A DNA stretch of 64,000 nt from positions 2,790,001 to 2,854,000 of the forward strand of contig CAWDIH010000001.1 of NCBI GenBank assembly GCA_963802415.1, in the 5' to 3' direction. Source of the stretch: DATAES01 sp963802415 (GTDB lineage Bacteria > Actinomycetota > Acidimicrobiia > Acidimicrobiales > JACDCH01). The notes below the pieces were generated by a model that searched no databases, was not told where the DNA came from, and worked only from the letters and a program-made list of their open reading frames with translations. Of this stretch, positions 18,160 through 26,962 are shown in pieces. Position numbers and translations under genes: made by a program. Position 1 is the first letter of the stretch. Every line of letters begins with the position of its first letter.

Positions 18160-19197
18160 TCAGGTCCGAGCGAAGTCCGCGATGCTCGCCGCGGTATCAC
18201 GAGTGATGTCGGGACACATCATCGGCATGACCTCGGTGCCGTGGATGGTTCCCATCACCTGCCGGCAGCGGGCCTCGACGCCAGCGCGTAGTAGGAGCCT
18301 GTAGAAGTTGATGCCCTCGTCGCGGAGCGGATCGCACTCGTTCACGCTGATCATGGTGGGCACGAGCCCGCGCACGTCGTCCTCTTCGGCGAAGCCGGGC
18401 CATGCGAGCGGGTTGCGGTTGTCGGCCTCTTCGATTCCGTATGCCATCGCACCGCGGTTGTCGTGCAGGTCGAGGAGGATGCCATTGTTCTCCGTCGACG
18501 ACGGGTTCTCCGGCAACGGCCACTTTCCCGCGATGTAAGGACACAGTGCGTAGAGACCTTGGATGACGCCGAGGTCGCTGTCGCGCTTCAACCGAAGACC
18601 AGTGGCGAGGGTGAGGTTCCCTCCACCGCTCTCGCCGGCCACGATGATTCGGGCGGAGTCGATGCCGAGCTTGGCGTGATTGGCGGCCACCCACTTCACG
18701 CCCGAGACACAGTCGTTCAGACCGGCCGGATATGGCGCCACCTCCGGCACCGATGAGGGCACCAACGTGTTACGAAAGTCCACCATGGCGACGGCCACTC
18801 CTTGCGCGGCGATGATCCGTCCCCAGGCGCGGTAGTTGCCGTCGTAACAGGACATGACCTGCATGCCGCCGCCATGGATGTAGTAGACGCACGGCAACAG
18901 TCCTGGAGCGTCCGGACGGATGAATCGGATGTTGATTGCGTTGCCGTCGGGCTCGGACGTCACCGAGTATTCGGTGACGTTGAGACCCTTGGACGGTGCG
19001 ATCTCCTCCGTGTCGCACATCGCCATGAATTCCGTGAGCATGGTGCGGCGCGCGAGTGCTTCTTCGCTGTTCGCCTCTTCGAGCAACTCATCACGGCTCG
19101 CGACATCGCCAAGGCTCGGGAACATGTCAAACGCTCCAAACAACGCCTTGATGCGCGGATCGATCCTTGGGTCGTCGACGATCCTGCTGTTGGCCAT
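18160..19197 (-). CDS. Alpha/beta hydrolase fold-3 esterase
   Basis: A 345-residue HSL-like carboxylesterase. The oxyanion motif is YYIHGGGMQVMS near residue 108, the nucleophile elbow is VAGESGGGNLTLA near 185, and the C-terminal histidine is in GTIHGTEVM. The N-terminal about 90 residues form the helical cap typical of this class. The start at 19197 is preferred because GAGGGGGC sits just upstream; the frame to 19281 adds non-family residues. Cytoplasmic; substrate unknown. It is divergent from the HEAT-repeat gene. Confidence 0.87.
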   Translation of the reverse strand: MANSRIVDDPRIDPRIKALFGAFDMFPSLGDVASRDELLEEANSEEALARRTMLTEFMAMCDTEEIAPSKGLNVTEYSVTSEPDGNAINIRFIRPDAPGLLPCVYYIHGGGMQVMSCYDGNYRAWGRIIAAQGVAVAMVDFRNTLVPSSVPEVAPYPAGLNDCVSGVKWVAANHAKLGIDSARIIVAGESGGGNLTLATGLRLKRDSDLGVIQGLYALCPYIAGKWPLPENPSSTENNGILLDLHDNRGAMAYGIEEADNRNPLAWPGFAEEDDVRGLVPTMISVNECDPLRDEGINFYRLLLRAGVEARCRQVMGTIHGTEVMPMMCPDITRDTAASIADFART

Positions 19198-19323
19198 GTT
19201 GCCCCCTCGAGTCGCCGCCCGAACGTAGTTCGGAACGGAGCTATGCGCAGAGAAGTGCCTCCTGCTCGTCTGCGGCGCCAAATCGGTCGCTCTCTGTGAG
19301 CGAAGGGCTTAGCGTCGCCACCC

Positions 19324-19848
19324 GTGCGTCGCGCCCCTGCCCCCAACGACTTCGACGGATGGGTCGCTCAGCTCGGGGTCTCCTCCTGCCGGCAGCGGGC
19401 AAAGATGCATTTGTTGGCCTCGGGGCCACACGCGTTGCCTGCGCTTCAACGGGGACTGCGACACCAGAAGGCCATCGTGCGGCGTCAGTGCGTGAACATC
19501 TTCGATCGTCTCGTCGACGCGGCGTCTGTTGCTGACCTCGTCCTCGCCGTCGACGACGAGGATGCGAGCGTTCGAGCCCGCGCGCTCCACGCGTTGGCGT
19601 GCGACCGGTGCAAGGAGAACGAGTGCCGTCCTGGTGAGGATCTGTGGGTACCACGAGCGCTGGAGCTGCTTCACGATCCGAACCCAGACCTGCGCGTGGC
19701 CGCCATCGACGCTCTCGGACAGGTGGCCGGAAGGCGACGCGACGCGGCCGCCGCGCTCGCGACCGCTGCCGAAAGTGACGCCGACAGGGGCCTGCGGGGC
19801 ATGGCTCGACGTCGCGCGCCGACATCGGTCGCAGGCGTCAGCTCCTGA
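19324..19848 (+). CDS. HEAT-repeat protein
   Basis: A 174-residue protein starting at GTG 19324. Residues 30-150 show three or four alpha-helical repeats with the pattern DEDASVRARALHALA and NPDLRVAAIDALGQVAG, typical of HEAT/PBS-lyase-type scaffolds. No catalytic motif. Presumably a protein-protein adaptor. Cys-rich patch CDRCKENEC is present in a loop. Confidence 0.65.
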   Translation: MRRAPAPNDFDGWVAQLGVSSCRQRAKMHLLASGPHALPALQRGLRHQKAIVRRQCVNIFDRLVDAASVADLVLAVDDEDASVRARALHALACDRCKENECRPGEDLWVPRALELLHDPNPDLRVAAIDALGQVAGRRRDAAAALATAAESDADRGLRGMARRRAPTSVAGVSS

Positions 19849-19869
19849 GACAGCCGAGAGCAGTGGCGG

Positions 19870-21228
19870 CTATGTGTCTACGCCGCCGGTCGCAGCGTAG
19901 ATACGCCACGTTCCCGGGACCCCTTTCAGTTCGCGCTCCCCGCGGTCTTGGAAGTCGAGTCCGGAGCCCGCGAGAAGGTCCTTGACCGTGCTGGAGACGT
20001 ACACCTCGTCGGGCCCGGCCAGGGCAGCGACTCGAGCACCGATGTGCACAGCCATCCCGCTGTAGCTCGTGCCCCGAACCTCGCACTCGCCGGTGTGCAC
20101 GCCGGCGCGGATCGCAAGCCCCAGCGGTTGCACCGTCGAAGTGATCGCATGGGCGCACCTGATCGCCTTGCCCGGACCGTCGAACGTCGCGAAGAAGCCG
20201 TCGCCCGCCGTATCGACCTCGTTGCCGCCGAAGCGCGAGAGCTCGGACCGCACCGCCGCATCATGAGAGTCAAGAAGCTCTCTCCACCGCCGGTCGCCCA
20301 GCGCGGCGACTCGCCCGGTCGACCCGACGATGTCCGTGAAGAGCACGGTGGCAAGGATGCGATCTGGGTCCGGTCTTGCTCGTGCCCCCGTGAGGAACTC
20401 TTCGATCTCTTCGATGACCAGGTCGCCGCTGCCAATGAAGAAGACGTGGTCCTCGCCCGCCACCTCCGCGTACTTGGCCCCGGCGATCTCCCGGGCCAGG
20501 TGGCGGACGGCCGCCGTCGGGACAAGCCGGTCGCCGGCGACGGCAACACAGAGTGATGGGACATGCACGGAGGCCAAGAGGTCGCGAACGTCTGTCCCGA
20601 CGCTCTGGGTGAAGTAGTGGGCGTATGCGCCAGGCCGAACTGCCGATCGCCCGATCCGATTCATCGACGCGACGAATCGCACGTCGTCTGCGCGGCTCGG
20701 GACCAACATGTCGAACTGCTGAGGGTCGTCCCGGCCCCACGTCTCGGCTTGTCGCCTGACGACTTCCAGCATCACTTCGACCGGTGGTCCCCATGGGTAG
20801 TCGGAAGCCGATGTCATGCGGGCTGCGGTCGCCGCGAGCACGAGCGCTGCACAGCGGTCTGGTCGGCTCGTCGCGAGAAGAATCGCGATGGGTCCACCCT
20901 CAGCGGCGCCGACGACGACGGCCTCCTCGGAACCCACGGCGTCCAGAACCGTCAACGCGTCGGCCACCTGGGTTTCGAGGTCCGGCAGATCGCTGATCGC
21001 CACGGTGTCCGAGAGGCCGGTGCCTCGCCTGTCGTAGTGAATCAGGCGACCGAGATCCGCCAGGCGGCGCATGAAGCGCGCTCGCTCCGGGATGTCCCAA
21101 ACCAGCTCGACATGGTGAACCCACGTGTCGATGAGGAGGATGTCAGGCCTTCCGTCGCCGATCACCTGAAAAGCGAGGTGCGTTCCGTCGGCGGCCTTCG
21201 CGTATCGAATGTCCGCGGCATCAGCCAC
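19870..21228 (-). CDS. Alpha/beta hydrolase-class III cyclase fusion
   Basis: 452 residues. Residues 1-270 are an alpha/beta hydrolase (IHYDRRGTGLSD, DRLVPTAAVRHLA, EDHVFF). Residues 285-450 are an adenylate/guanylate cyclase (ATVLFTDIVGST, VDTAGDGFFATF, VHIGARVAALAG). This fusion is known from mycobacteria and relatives. The nucleophile elbow reads VVVGAAEGGP, with Ala where Ser is expected, so the hydrolase part is probably a sensor. The cyclase metal aspartates are intact. GTG 21228 is the best start, since sequence further upstream is arginine-rich. Role: ligand-gated cyclic nucleotide synthesis (inference). Confidence 0.87.
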   Translation of the reverse strand: MADAADIRYAKAADGTHLAFQVIGDGRPDILLIDTWVHHVELVWDIPERARFMRRLADLGRLIHYDRRGTGLSDTVAISDLPDLETQVADALTVLDAVGSEEAVVVGAAEGGPIAILLATSRPDRCAALVLAATAARMTSASDYPWGPPVEVMLEVVRRQAETWGRDDPQQFDMLVPSRADDVRFVASMNRIGRSAVRPGAYAHYFTQSVGTDVRDLLASVHVPSLCVAVAGDRLVPTAAVRHLAREIAGAKYAEVAGEDHVFFIGSGDLVIEEIEEFLTGARARPDPDRILATVLFTDIVGSTGRVAALGDRRWRELLDSHDAAVRSELSRFGGNEVDTAGDGFFATFDGPGKAIRCAHAITSTVQPLGLAIRAGVHTGECEVRGTSYSGMAVHIGARVAALAGPDEVYVSSTVKDLLAGSGLDFQDRGERELKGVPGTWRIYAATGGVDT

Positions 21229-21345
21229 GCGGGCAAAGGGTAGCCGCGCGCCGATCGGGGAACGCCGAGGTGCCGCCCCGAGAAATGCACCCATACGTGG
21301 ACGGCGGGCGTGGCGCCTGGCGCCCCCACATGCGACGGTTGGGGT

Positions 21346-21876
21346 ATGAGCGACAGTAGAAGCGAGTCGACCCCGGTACCTCAGACCCTTGTCGGGATCT
21401 CGTTCGAGAGCAGGTTCCGCGCCCAAGAGTTCCTGACCGCGGCCAGCGGGTTGGCGGCGAAAGGAGAGCTGAAGCTTCGAGACGCTGTGTTGGTCATGAA
21501 GGATCACGACGGCAAAACCACCGTTCACGAGACCGCCGATCTCCAGAAGGGCCGGACCGCCCTGTCCGGTGCCGTGTGGGCGGGCCTGGTCGGCTTGATC
21601 CTGGGCGGACCGGTCGGTTGGGTGGCCGGCCTCGCCATCGGGGCCGGGACCGGCGCAATCACGGCCAAGGTCGTTGACCTCGGGGTCTCTGACGAGTGGG
21701 TTGCGTGGTTTCGCGAGACGGTGGCACCCGACACCGTGACCCTGGTACTGCTCGTCGAGGACCTCGATCGCGATGCTCTCGTCACGGAGGCAAAGCGGTT
21801 CACCGGCGCCGAGTTGGTGTACGCCAATCTCGACGACGAGACGATCAAGCGTGTCGAGGCCGCACTCGAGACCTGA
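21346..21876 (+). CDS. DUF1269-family membrane-associated protein
   Basis: A 176-residue protein with a central glycine-rich hydrophobic hairpin (VWAGLVGLILGGPVGWVAGL, then GAGTGAITAKV) flanked by soluble alpha/beta parts. This is the layout of DUF1269 proteins, in which the N-terminal region VGISFESRFRAQEFLTA is conserved. Function is unknown; members are often near stress genes. Start ATG 21346 follows GGTTGGGG. Confidence 0.8.
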   Translation: MSDSRSESTPVPQTLVGISFESRFRAQEFLTAASGLAAKGELKLRDAVLVMKDHDGKTTVHETADLQKGRTALSGAVWAGLVGLILGGPVGWVAGLAIGAGTGAITAKVVDLGVSDEWVAWFRETVAPDTVTLVLLVEDLDRDALVTEAKRFTGAELVYANLDDETIKRVEAALET

Positions 21877-21956
21877 CTTGGCGCACCACAATCAGAGGGC
21901 CGTGGGCGCGCGACGATCGGGGTTTACTGAGTGCGAGTCATCGAGGTGGTGTGGCG

Positions 21957-22856
21957 ATGAGTGCGATTCGGTTTTGCGCGTATCAATACGCCAACCGGCC
22001 CCTTGCTGAGCTCGTCGAACGGTGGAAGCGCGCCGAGGAGCTCGGCTTCGACGTCTTGTGGAACTGCGACTGCCTCAATGAGCCCGATCAGCCGGGCACC
22101 ATCATGTTCGAGGCATCGAGCACCTTGGCCGCGATGGCGCTGCACACGTCTCGCATCCGTGTCGGGACGCTCGTCAACACGTTCATCTACCGGAACCCGA
22201 CCGTGCTCGCGAAGACGGCGATGAGCATCGATCATCTTTCCGGAGGTCGACTCGAGCTCGGGCTCGGCGGTGGCGTACAGACAAGCGACCACGATGCATC
22301 GGGGATCCCGTGGTGGCAGGCGACCGAGCGGGCAAGTCGATTTCGTGAGGCGGTGCACATCGTCGACAAACTGCTCCGCAACGACGTCACCTCCTGGTCG
22401 GGCGAGTACTACCGCGTGGACAACGCGGAAATGTGTCCGCGCCCGATCCAACAGCCTCGTCCACCGCTCACGATCGCGGCGCACGGGCAGATGATGATGC
22501 GCGTCGCGGTCGAGTACGCGGACTCGTGGAGCTCATGGGGCGGCTACGGGATCGACATTGAACACCAGATGTTCGAGTCCACGCGAGCGCGGTGTGCACG
22601 GTTCGACGACCTCTGCCGCGAGTCGGGTCGCGATCCCATCTCGATACGTCACTCCCTTGTGTGCTTCCCGCCACTCAGTCCGTGGGAATCGGTGGCGTAC
22701 TTCGGAGAGATGATCGAGCGTTACAACTCGATCGGGATCGATGAGTTCGTTCTCTACTGGCCCCAGACCTGGCGAGTGAATCCACGAGAGGACGCGGTGT
22801 TCGAGCAAGCCGTGACACAGCTCATGCCATCGCTGCGCCGGTTAGCTTCGCAGTGA
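21957..22856 (+). CDS. LLM-class flavin-dependent oxidoreductase
   Basis: A 299-residue F420/FMN-dependent luciferase-like enzyme. The N-terminal RFCAYQYANRP strand, GTLVNTFIYRNPTVLAK, SIDHLSGGRLELGLGGG, and GEYYRVDNAEMCPRPIQ are all family hallmarks. ATG 21957 follows GAGGTGG. Its TGA overlaps the ATG of the downstream VOC remnant by one base. Substrate unknown. Confidence 0.88.
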   Translation: MSAIRFCAYQYANRPLAELVERWKRAEELGFDVLWNCDCLNEPDQPGTIMFEASSTLAAMALHTSRIRVGTLVNTFIYRNPTVLAKTAMSIDHLSGGRLELGLGGGVQTSDHDASGIPWWQATERASRFREAVHIVDKLLRNDVTSWSGEYYRVDNAEMCPRPIQQPRPPLTIAAHGQMMMRVAVEYADSWSSWGGYGIDIEHQMFESTRARCARFDDLCRESGRDPISIRHSLVCFPPLSPWESVAYFGEMIERYNSIGIDEFVLYWPQTWRVNPREDAVFEQAVTQLMPSLRRLASQ

Positions 22857-23026
22857 TGGTGGACAAGCCTGATGCTCGACCGCCGGTGTGGACAGGCCAC
22901 ATCTCCTTGCACACCGCCGACCTCGCGGCATCGGTGCGCTTCTACGAGCAGGTCGGCATGCGTTCGGTTGCTGTGATGGAAGAGTTCGCTGCCTACCTGT
23001 GGATCGAGCGACAATCCCGGCCATGA
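22856..23026 (+). pseudogene. Truncated VOC/glyoxalase-family gene
   Basis: A 56-residue frame starts at the stop of the LLM gene. Residues 12-40 read as the first beta-alpha unit of a vicinal-oxygen-chelate domain (GHISLHTADLAASVRFYEQV). The domain normally needs about 120 residues and more metal ligands, and no frame after 23026 continues it. Judged to be a 3'-deleted gene; a natural mini-protein is less likely. Confidence 0.65.
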
Positions 23027-23056
23027 CGCGACCGGCGTCGGGCCGAAGCGCGAACA

Positions 23057-23084
23057 AGCGGGCGAACCCGAAGGCTCGCCCGCT
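23057..23084 (-). terminator. Hairpin terminator
   Basis: AGCGGGCGA, a 10-base loop, and TCGCCCGCT form a perfect 9-bp stem extended by weaker pairs. It lies just beyond the stop of the minus-strand RTX-like gene (23118), so it most likely ends that transcript. Confidence 0.65.
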
Positions 23085-23117
23085 CGTGTCCCGCCCGACG
23101 TGCTGCGTGCGATCAGT

Positions 23118-24203
23118 TCAGAACACCTGCAGCTGCACCAAGCCGCGTTGCAGGCCGGAACTGTCGACGGTGTCGAGGCCGTCGAGGGTGTCGATCCGCA
23201 GAGTGTCCTGATGGTCGAGGTTGACCGAAGTCACCGTCGGCGTGAGGCCGGCCACTGTGATTTTCCCCACACCGTCCACGGTGACATGGTCGTCGCCCGC
23301 GGTCCCGACCACTCGGAGCTGGTCAGCGCTGTTGTTCGGTCCCGTGTTGTCCAGAGGATCAGTGAAATCCGGGCTGAAGGCAACGACGCTGGTTCCGGAA
23401 AGATCATTGACGGAGACCGCGTCGCCGCCGTCGAGGCCACCGAAGCCGACCCAGGACACGTCCTCGATGTTGCTGGCGTCGATCGAATCCCGTAGGTCGT
23501 GCTCGACGATGAGATGCCCGAATTTCGGGAAGAGGGCAACGCTCTCGCTCGCGAACGAGCCTCGCGTCTCCAGGGAGTCCTGCCCCGTGCCGCCGTCGAC
23601 AATGTCTTGTCGCACCCCGACGAAGGCGTTGAGCGAGTTGATGAAGCGGTCGTTGCCGTCGCCGAGGGAGATGGTCTCCCGGCCGATGCCCGCGCCGCCG
23701 CCCTCGACGGTGTCGTCGCCCGCGCCCGTGTTCACCGTGATGGGGCCGGGCGTGGCCGCGAGAACGTGGTCGTTGCCAAACTGCCCGCGGACGACTGTCG
23801 GCGCATCATTGTCGCCCCTCTCACTGGTGCCGAGAACACCGATGAAGTCGGGGCCGAAGCCGCCGTTGACGGTGACCGGCACGACGCCGGTACCGTTCAC
23901 GACCACGCCGTCGCCGCCATCGCCCGGCAGCACTTGTGCCACGCGAAACTCGGAGCGCAGGAACTGGGCGTCGACCGTACCGTCGAAGCCGAAGTCGACG
24001 GTGAGCCGGTTGGCATCAATCGTGACGCTGATCACATCACGAGCAGCGGTCCCAGTCACGGTCACGACTCCGTTCTCGACTGTTGCCGTTGGACCTGTTG
24101 TTGTCGCACCCGCCGGGGCGGCGACCAGCCCAATCCCCGCAACCGCACCGGCCATGAGGGCGACACTTCCGCCTAATCGTCGTAGGTTCGTAGTTGAATA
24201 CAC
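23118..24203 (-). CDS. Secreted RTX-like/beta-roll repeat protein
   Basis: 361 residues from GTG 24203, which has AAGGAAAG 5 bases upstream (the ATG at 24257 lacks a site). A basic N-terminus and hydrophobic core (SVALMAGAVAGIGLVAAPAG) form a signal peptide ending near ATTTG. The mature protein has many short Gly/Asp turns (PGDGGDGVVVNG, NTGAGDDTVEGGG, SLGDGNDRFINS, GGTGQDSLET) resembling calcium-binding RTX beta-roll repeats, though the nonapeptide is imperfect. No protease or toxin domain. A surface or extracellular matrix role is inferred. Confidence 0.72.
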   Translation of the reverse strand: MYSTTNLRRLGGSVALMAGAVAGIGLVAAPAGATTTGPTATVENGVVTVTGTAARDVISVTIDANRLTVDFGFDGTVDAQFLRSEFRVAQVLPGDGGDGVVVNGTGVVPVTVNGGFGPDFIGVLGTSERGDNDAPTVVRGQFGNDHVLAATPGPITVNTGAGDDTVEGGGAGIGRETISLGDGNDRFINSLNAFVGVRQDIVDGGTGQDSLETRGSFASESVALFPKFGHLIVEHDLRDSIDASNIEDVSWVGFGGLDGGDAVSVNDLSGTSVVAFSPDFTDPLDNTGPNNSADQLRVVGTAGDDHVTVDGVGKITVAGLTPTVTSVNLDHQDTLRIDTLDGLDTVDSSGLQRGLVQLQVF

Positions 24204-24293
24204 GCGCTTTCCTTCGTATGTGAACTCGTTTGAAGGTGAGTACGAGGCGCGTTGCATTTAGGTTCATGTCGCGAATTCGACGAATTCGGGCGG

Positions 24294-24977
24294 TCAGCGC
24301 ACAGTGTTCGTGATCTGCAGATACGCGTCGCCTTCTCGGCGCGACGTGGTGTTGCCGCACCCGCCGTCTTCACGCGTCTGGTAGGTCGGTCTCAGACGTA
24401 CTGGCCGCGGCAAGAGGTCCGACCACCGCACGGCGACGCTGGGATCGTCGCACCGGGCGAACACCTCTGACCACACCATCGGGTTCGCCAGAGCGTTCCC
24501 GCCACCATGGAGACGACGCACCACGGTCGCCTCCTGGGTGGTGAGATCGGTCACTGAACCCGTCCACCATCCGTCGCCGTCGCCGCTGATTCGCAGTCGG
24601 TACGGCGTGCGCGGCCGCCACGCGAAGTCCCGGGTGTTCGGATTGCCCAGCGCGCTCGGCAACGTCGACTGCTCGCCCTCGAGCTCGCTGGCGCCGTCGC
24701 GGTAGCCGCCCCAGTTGACCGCGGTGCCGCCGGGATACAGCGAGTGCCACTGCAAGCCGAGATGGGCTGCACCGATGTGACGGCCGCCGTCGAGGAACGA
24801 CGTCTGCAAGGCCCAGAAATACAGCTCGTCGACCGCAGGCGGTTCGACGATCTCGAGCGTGACCGCCACCTCGAGCAACGAAACAGGGGAGGGGTCCCAC
24901 CGTAGGTGCATCGACGACGCCCGGTTCGGCGAGGTCGGGTAGCCCCGCACCCGCGTGCGACGGCGGTGCAGCGCCAT
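24294..24977 (-). CDS. Conserved actinobacterial hypothetical protein
   Basis: A 227-residue soluble protein of unknown function starting MALHRRRTRVRGYPT. It is rich in aromatics with conserved-looking blocks: YFWALQTSFLDGGR, AHLGLQWHSLYPGG, AVNWGGYRDG and TRDFAWRPRTPYRLRI. The pattern suggests a carbohydrate-binding-like beta sandwich, but this is a guess. Longer frames upstream are low-complexity. Confidence 0.6.
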   Translation of the reverse strand: MALHRRRTRVRGYPTSPNRASSMHLRWDPSPVSLLEVAVTLEIVEPPAVDELYFWALQTSFLDGGRHIGAAHLGLQWHSLYPGGTAVNWGGYRDGASELEGEQSTLPSALGNPNTRDFAWRPRTPYRLRISGDGDGWWTGSVTDLTTQEATVVRRLHGGGNALANPMVWSEVFARCDDPSVAVRWSDLLPRPVRLRPTYQTREDGGCGNTTSRREGDAYLQITNTVR

Positions 24978-25062
24978 CTCGGGATCTTGCCATCGGACCG
25001 GACCGGTGAGGCATGTCCATCCACGCGCCCTCGAACGCCGAGGAAGAACGCCTTGACCCTGC

Positions 25063-25560
25063 TCAGGCCTCGTCCAGGTAGGTGTGGCTGACGGCATCGT
25101 TGAACCTCCCAAGTAGCCGTCCGAACTCGAGTTGCTCACGTTTCGACCAGCCAGCGAAGAGGCCGCGAATCCGTTCGCGGCGGGCTCGTCGCACCGTGCG
25201 CATCTTGCGCCGCCCAGTGGACGAGAGCTCGACGAGGCTGACGCGACCGTCGTCCGGGTCGACGTAGCGATGGAGTAGCCCAGCGCCTTCCATTGTCGCG
25301 ATCTGGCGGGTCATCGTGCTTGCGTCGACCCCGAGCCTCGCGGCGAGGCCTTTGAGGCTGATCGGCCCGGTCGCCTCGAGTGTCCGGGCGGCCAGGTAGC
25401 TGGCCCGGTCGAGGTCCCGGTGGATCGCCGAGTGCCGGGCGAGGCGTTCGAGGGCCCGTTGGAGGAGGGCCATTTCCGTTTCGACCACGTCCAGCGCGTC
25501 GGTCTCGTCAATCGTCAGTCGGCGGGAAACGGGGTCGTCCAGCTTGGCTGATACAGCCAT
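25063..25560 (-). CDS. MarR-family transcriptional regulator
   Basis: A 165-residue winged-helix repressor. The helix-turn-helix reads GPISLKGLAARLGVDASTM followed by TRQIATMEGAGLLHR, and the wing is DPDDGRVSLVELSSTG. Start ATG 25560 is adjacent to a perfect palindrome, which suggests autorepression and shared control of the divergent UspA gene at 25623. Ligand unknown. Confidence 0.88.
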   Translation of the reverse strand: MAVSAKLDDPVSRRLTIDETDALDVVETEMALLQRALERLARHSAIHRDLDRASYLAARTLEATGPISLKGLAARLGVDASTMTRQIATMEGAGLLHRYVDPDDGRVSLVELSSTGRRKMRTVRRARRERIRGLFAGWSKREQLEFGRLLGRFNDAVSHTYLDEA

Positions 25561-25561
25561 C

Positions 25562-25596
25562 GGTTGTACCCTACAACCATCTAAGTGTATGATACA
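25562..25596. promoter_or_regulatory. MarR/UspA divergent operator-promoter
   Basis: Two palindromes lie in the 62-bp gap: GGTTGTA-CCC-TACAACC at 25562-25578 and TGTAT-G-ATACA at 25586-25596. MarR dimers bind such sites. Both start codons are within 30-60 bp, so occupancy could block both genes. Confidence 0.65.
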
Positions 25597-25622
25597 AGCA
25601 GTTGCAAATGGGAGGTCGGTCC

Positions 25623-26132
25623 ATGGCCAACACGATTGTCGTGGGAGTCGACGGGTCCGACGACAGCCTGGCTGCACTCGCGGCGGCGGCGGAGCTCGGC
25701 GAGGAGGCTGGAGCTGCACTCGTCGTGGTTCACGTCCGCCACGAGGGTTGGGTGACGGCGTCCGCGACGGTCATCGAGCCCGACGCTCAGCGGGCGATGA
25801 GGGACACGCTCGACGCTGTGGAGAGGACGACCCGACAGCGTGCAGCGGCTGTCCTTGCCGGGCGAAGGGTGCATTGGCGGTTCGATGTTGCCCTAGGTGA
25901 CCCGGCGACGGAGCTGGTCGCAGCCGCCCACGACCACGGCGCGGCAGCCATCGTCGTGGGAGGTCGCGGCCACGGGTTCGTCAGCGGGCTGATCGTCGGC
26001 TCGGTGGCGCAGAAGCTGGTCCGGCACTCACCGGTATCGGTGTTGGTGGTCCGCAACGGTCGAGCTCACCGACGACACACCCTTCAATCGCGGAGAAACC
26101 CAGCGATACGGATCGCAGAGCGCTCGGCATGA
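25623..26132 (+). CDS. Universal stress protein (UspA family)
   Basis: 169 residues. The UspA fold is shown by NTIVVGVDGSDDSLAAL at the N-terminus and the ATP-binding loop GGRGHGFVSGLIVGSV followed by SVLVVRNGR. GGGAGG lies 7 bases before ATG 25623. It is divergent from the MarR gene and likely controlled by it. The C-terminal 30 residues are basic and overlap the end of the minus-strand hydrolase gene. Confidence 0.88.
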   Translation: MANTIVVGVDGSDDSLAALAAAAELGEEAGAALVVVHVRHEGWVTASATVIEPDAQRAMRDTLDAVERTTRQRAAAVLAGRRVHWRFDVALGDPATELVAAAHDHGAAAIVVGGRGHGFVSGLIVGSVAQKLVRHSPVSVLVVRNGRAHRRHTLQSRRNPAIRIAERSA

Positions 26133-26962
26133 TCCATCAGCAACAGGTGGCCCGCATCGGGCACGATCTCGAGCTCCGCGTCGGGGATCCGCCAGGCCAA
26201 AATCCGCGCGTTCACCGGCGGCACGATCGCGTCGGCTTCGCCCGTCAGCACGAGCGTCGGCGTCCGGATGCGATGCAGCCACGGGAGACTCGACCAACCG
26301 GCGCCGGCCACGAGCTGTCCGAGATAGCCCCACAGGGTCGGAGGACGCGCCCGACGCGCCGCGATCTGATGGCGAAGGAGGTCTTCGTCCGCGCTCGCCC
26401 CGGGCCCGTACAAGATGTCAGCGGTCAACCGCATGAACGCCGGCGAGTAGTAGCGCAGCGGCGTCGCCAGAAGTGACAGCGCGATCGGGTTGCCGGGTAC
26501 GCCTCCGACACCACACATCGTCGACACCAGCACGAGGCGCCGGATCCGGTACTGGTGCGTGAGCGTGAGCTCCTGCGCGACCGCACCGCCGAACGACACG
26601 CCGAGCACGTCGGCGTGGGGATGGCCGAGGGCGTCGAGCAGGTGCGCGGCCTGGCGGGCGAGGCCGGACATCCGTAGTGGAACGACTCGCGCCGGGGATT
26701 CACCCGTCCCCGACGCGTCGTAGGCGATGGTCTGGATGCCGCGCGCGTTGAGCGCCTGCTCGAGCGGATCCCACATCTCGATGTTGCCGCCGAGCCCCAT
26801 GATGAGCAGGAGCGGGTGGCCCTCTCCGCGCACCGAGACCCGGACGAGATGCCCGTCGACCCGGACGAACTGCAGCACCCGAGCAACCGCTCCCGTTCGA
26901 ATGTTGGGTGGAAACGGGTGCTGTGGCACCCGTTTCTCCCCGGAGTTCGCGGCTGCGATCAC
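26084..26962 (-). CDS. phaZ: PHA depolymerase-like alpha/beta hydrolase
   Basis: 292 residues. Catalytic triad candidates are Ser in VLGVSFGGAVAQE, Asp in TGEADAIVPP and His in PDAGHLLLMDH. The sequence resembles intracellular poly(3-hydroxyalkanoate) depolymerases, and the gene is translationally coupled to the PHA synthase: GTG 26962 overlaps its TGA (GTGA). Together they suggest a polymer cycle of storage and mobilisation. A generic esterase is the alternative, so the symbol is tentative. Confidence 0.72.
   Translation of the reverse strand: MIAAANSGEKRVPQHPFPPNIRTGAVARVLQFVRVDGHLVRVSVRGEGHPLLLIMGLGGNIEMWDPLEQALNARGIQTIAYDASGTGESPARVVPLRMSGLARQAAHLLDALGHPHADVLGVSFGGAVAQELTLTHQYRIRRLVLVSTMCGVGGVPGNPIALSLLATPLRYYSPAFMRLTADILYGPGASADEDLLRHQIAARRARPPTLWGYLGQLVAGAGWSSLPWLHRIRTPTLVLTGEADAIVPPVNARILAWRIPDAELEIVPDAGHLLLMDHAERSAIRIAGFLRD

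Noticed and set aside
21228..21891. Extension of the hydrolase-cyclase fusion upstream
   Set aside because: The frame is open, but the sequence is low-complexity and antisense to the DUF1269 gene.
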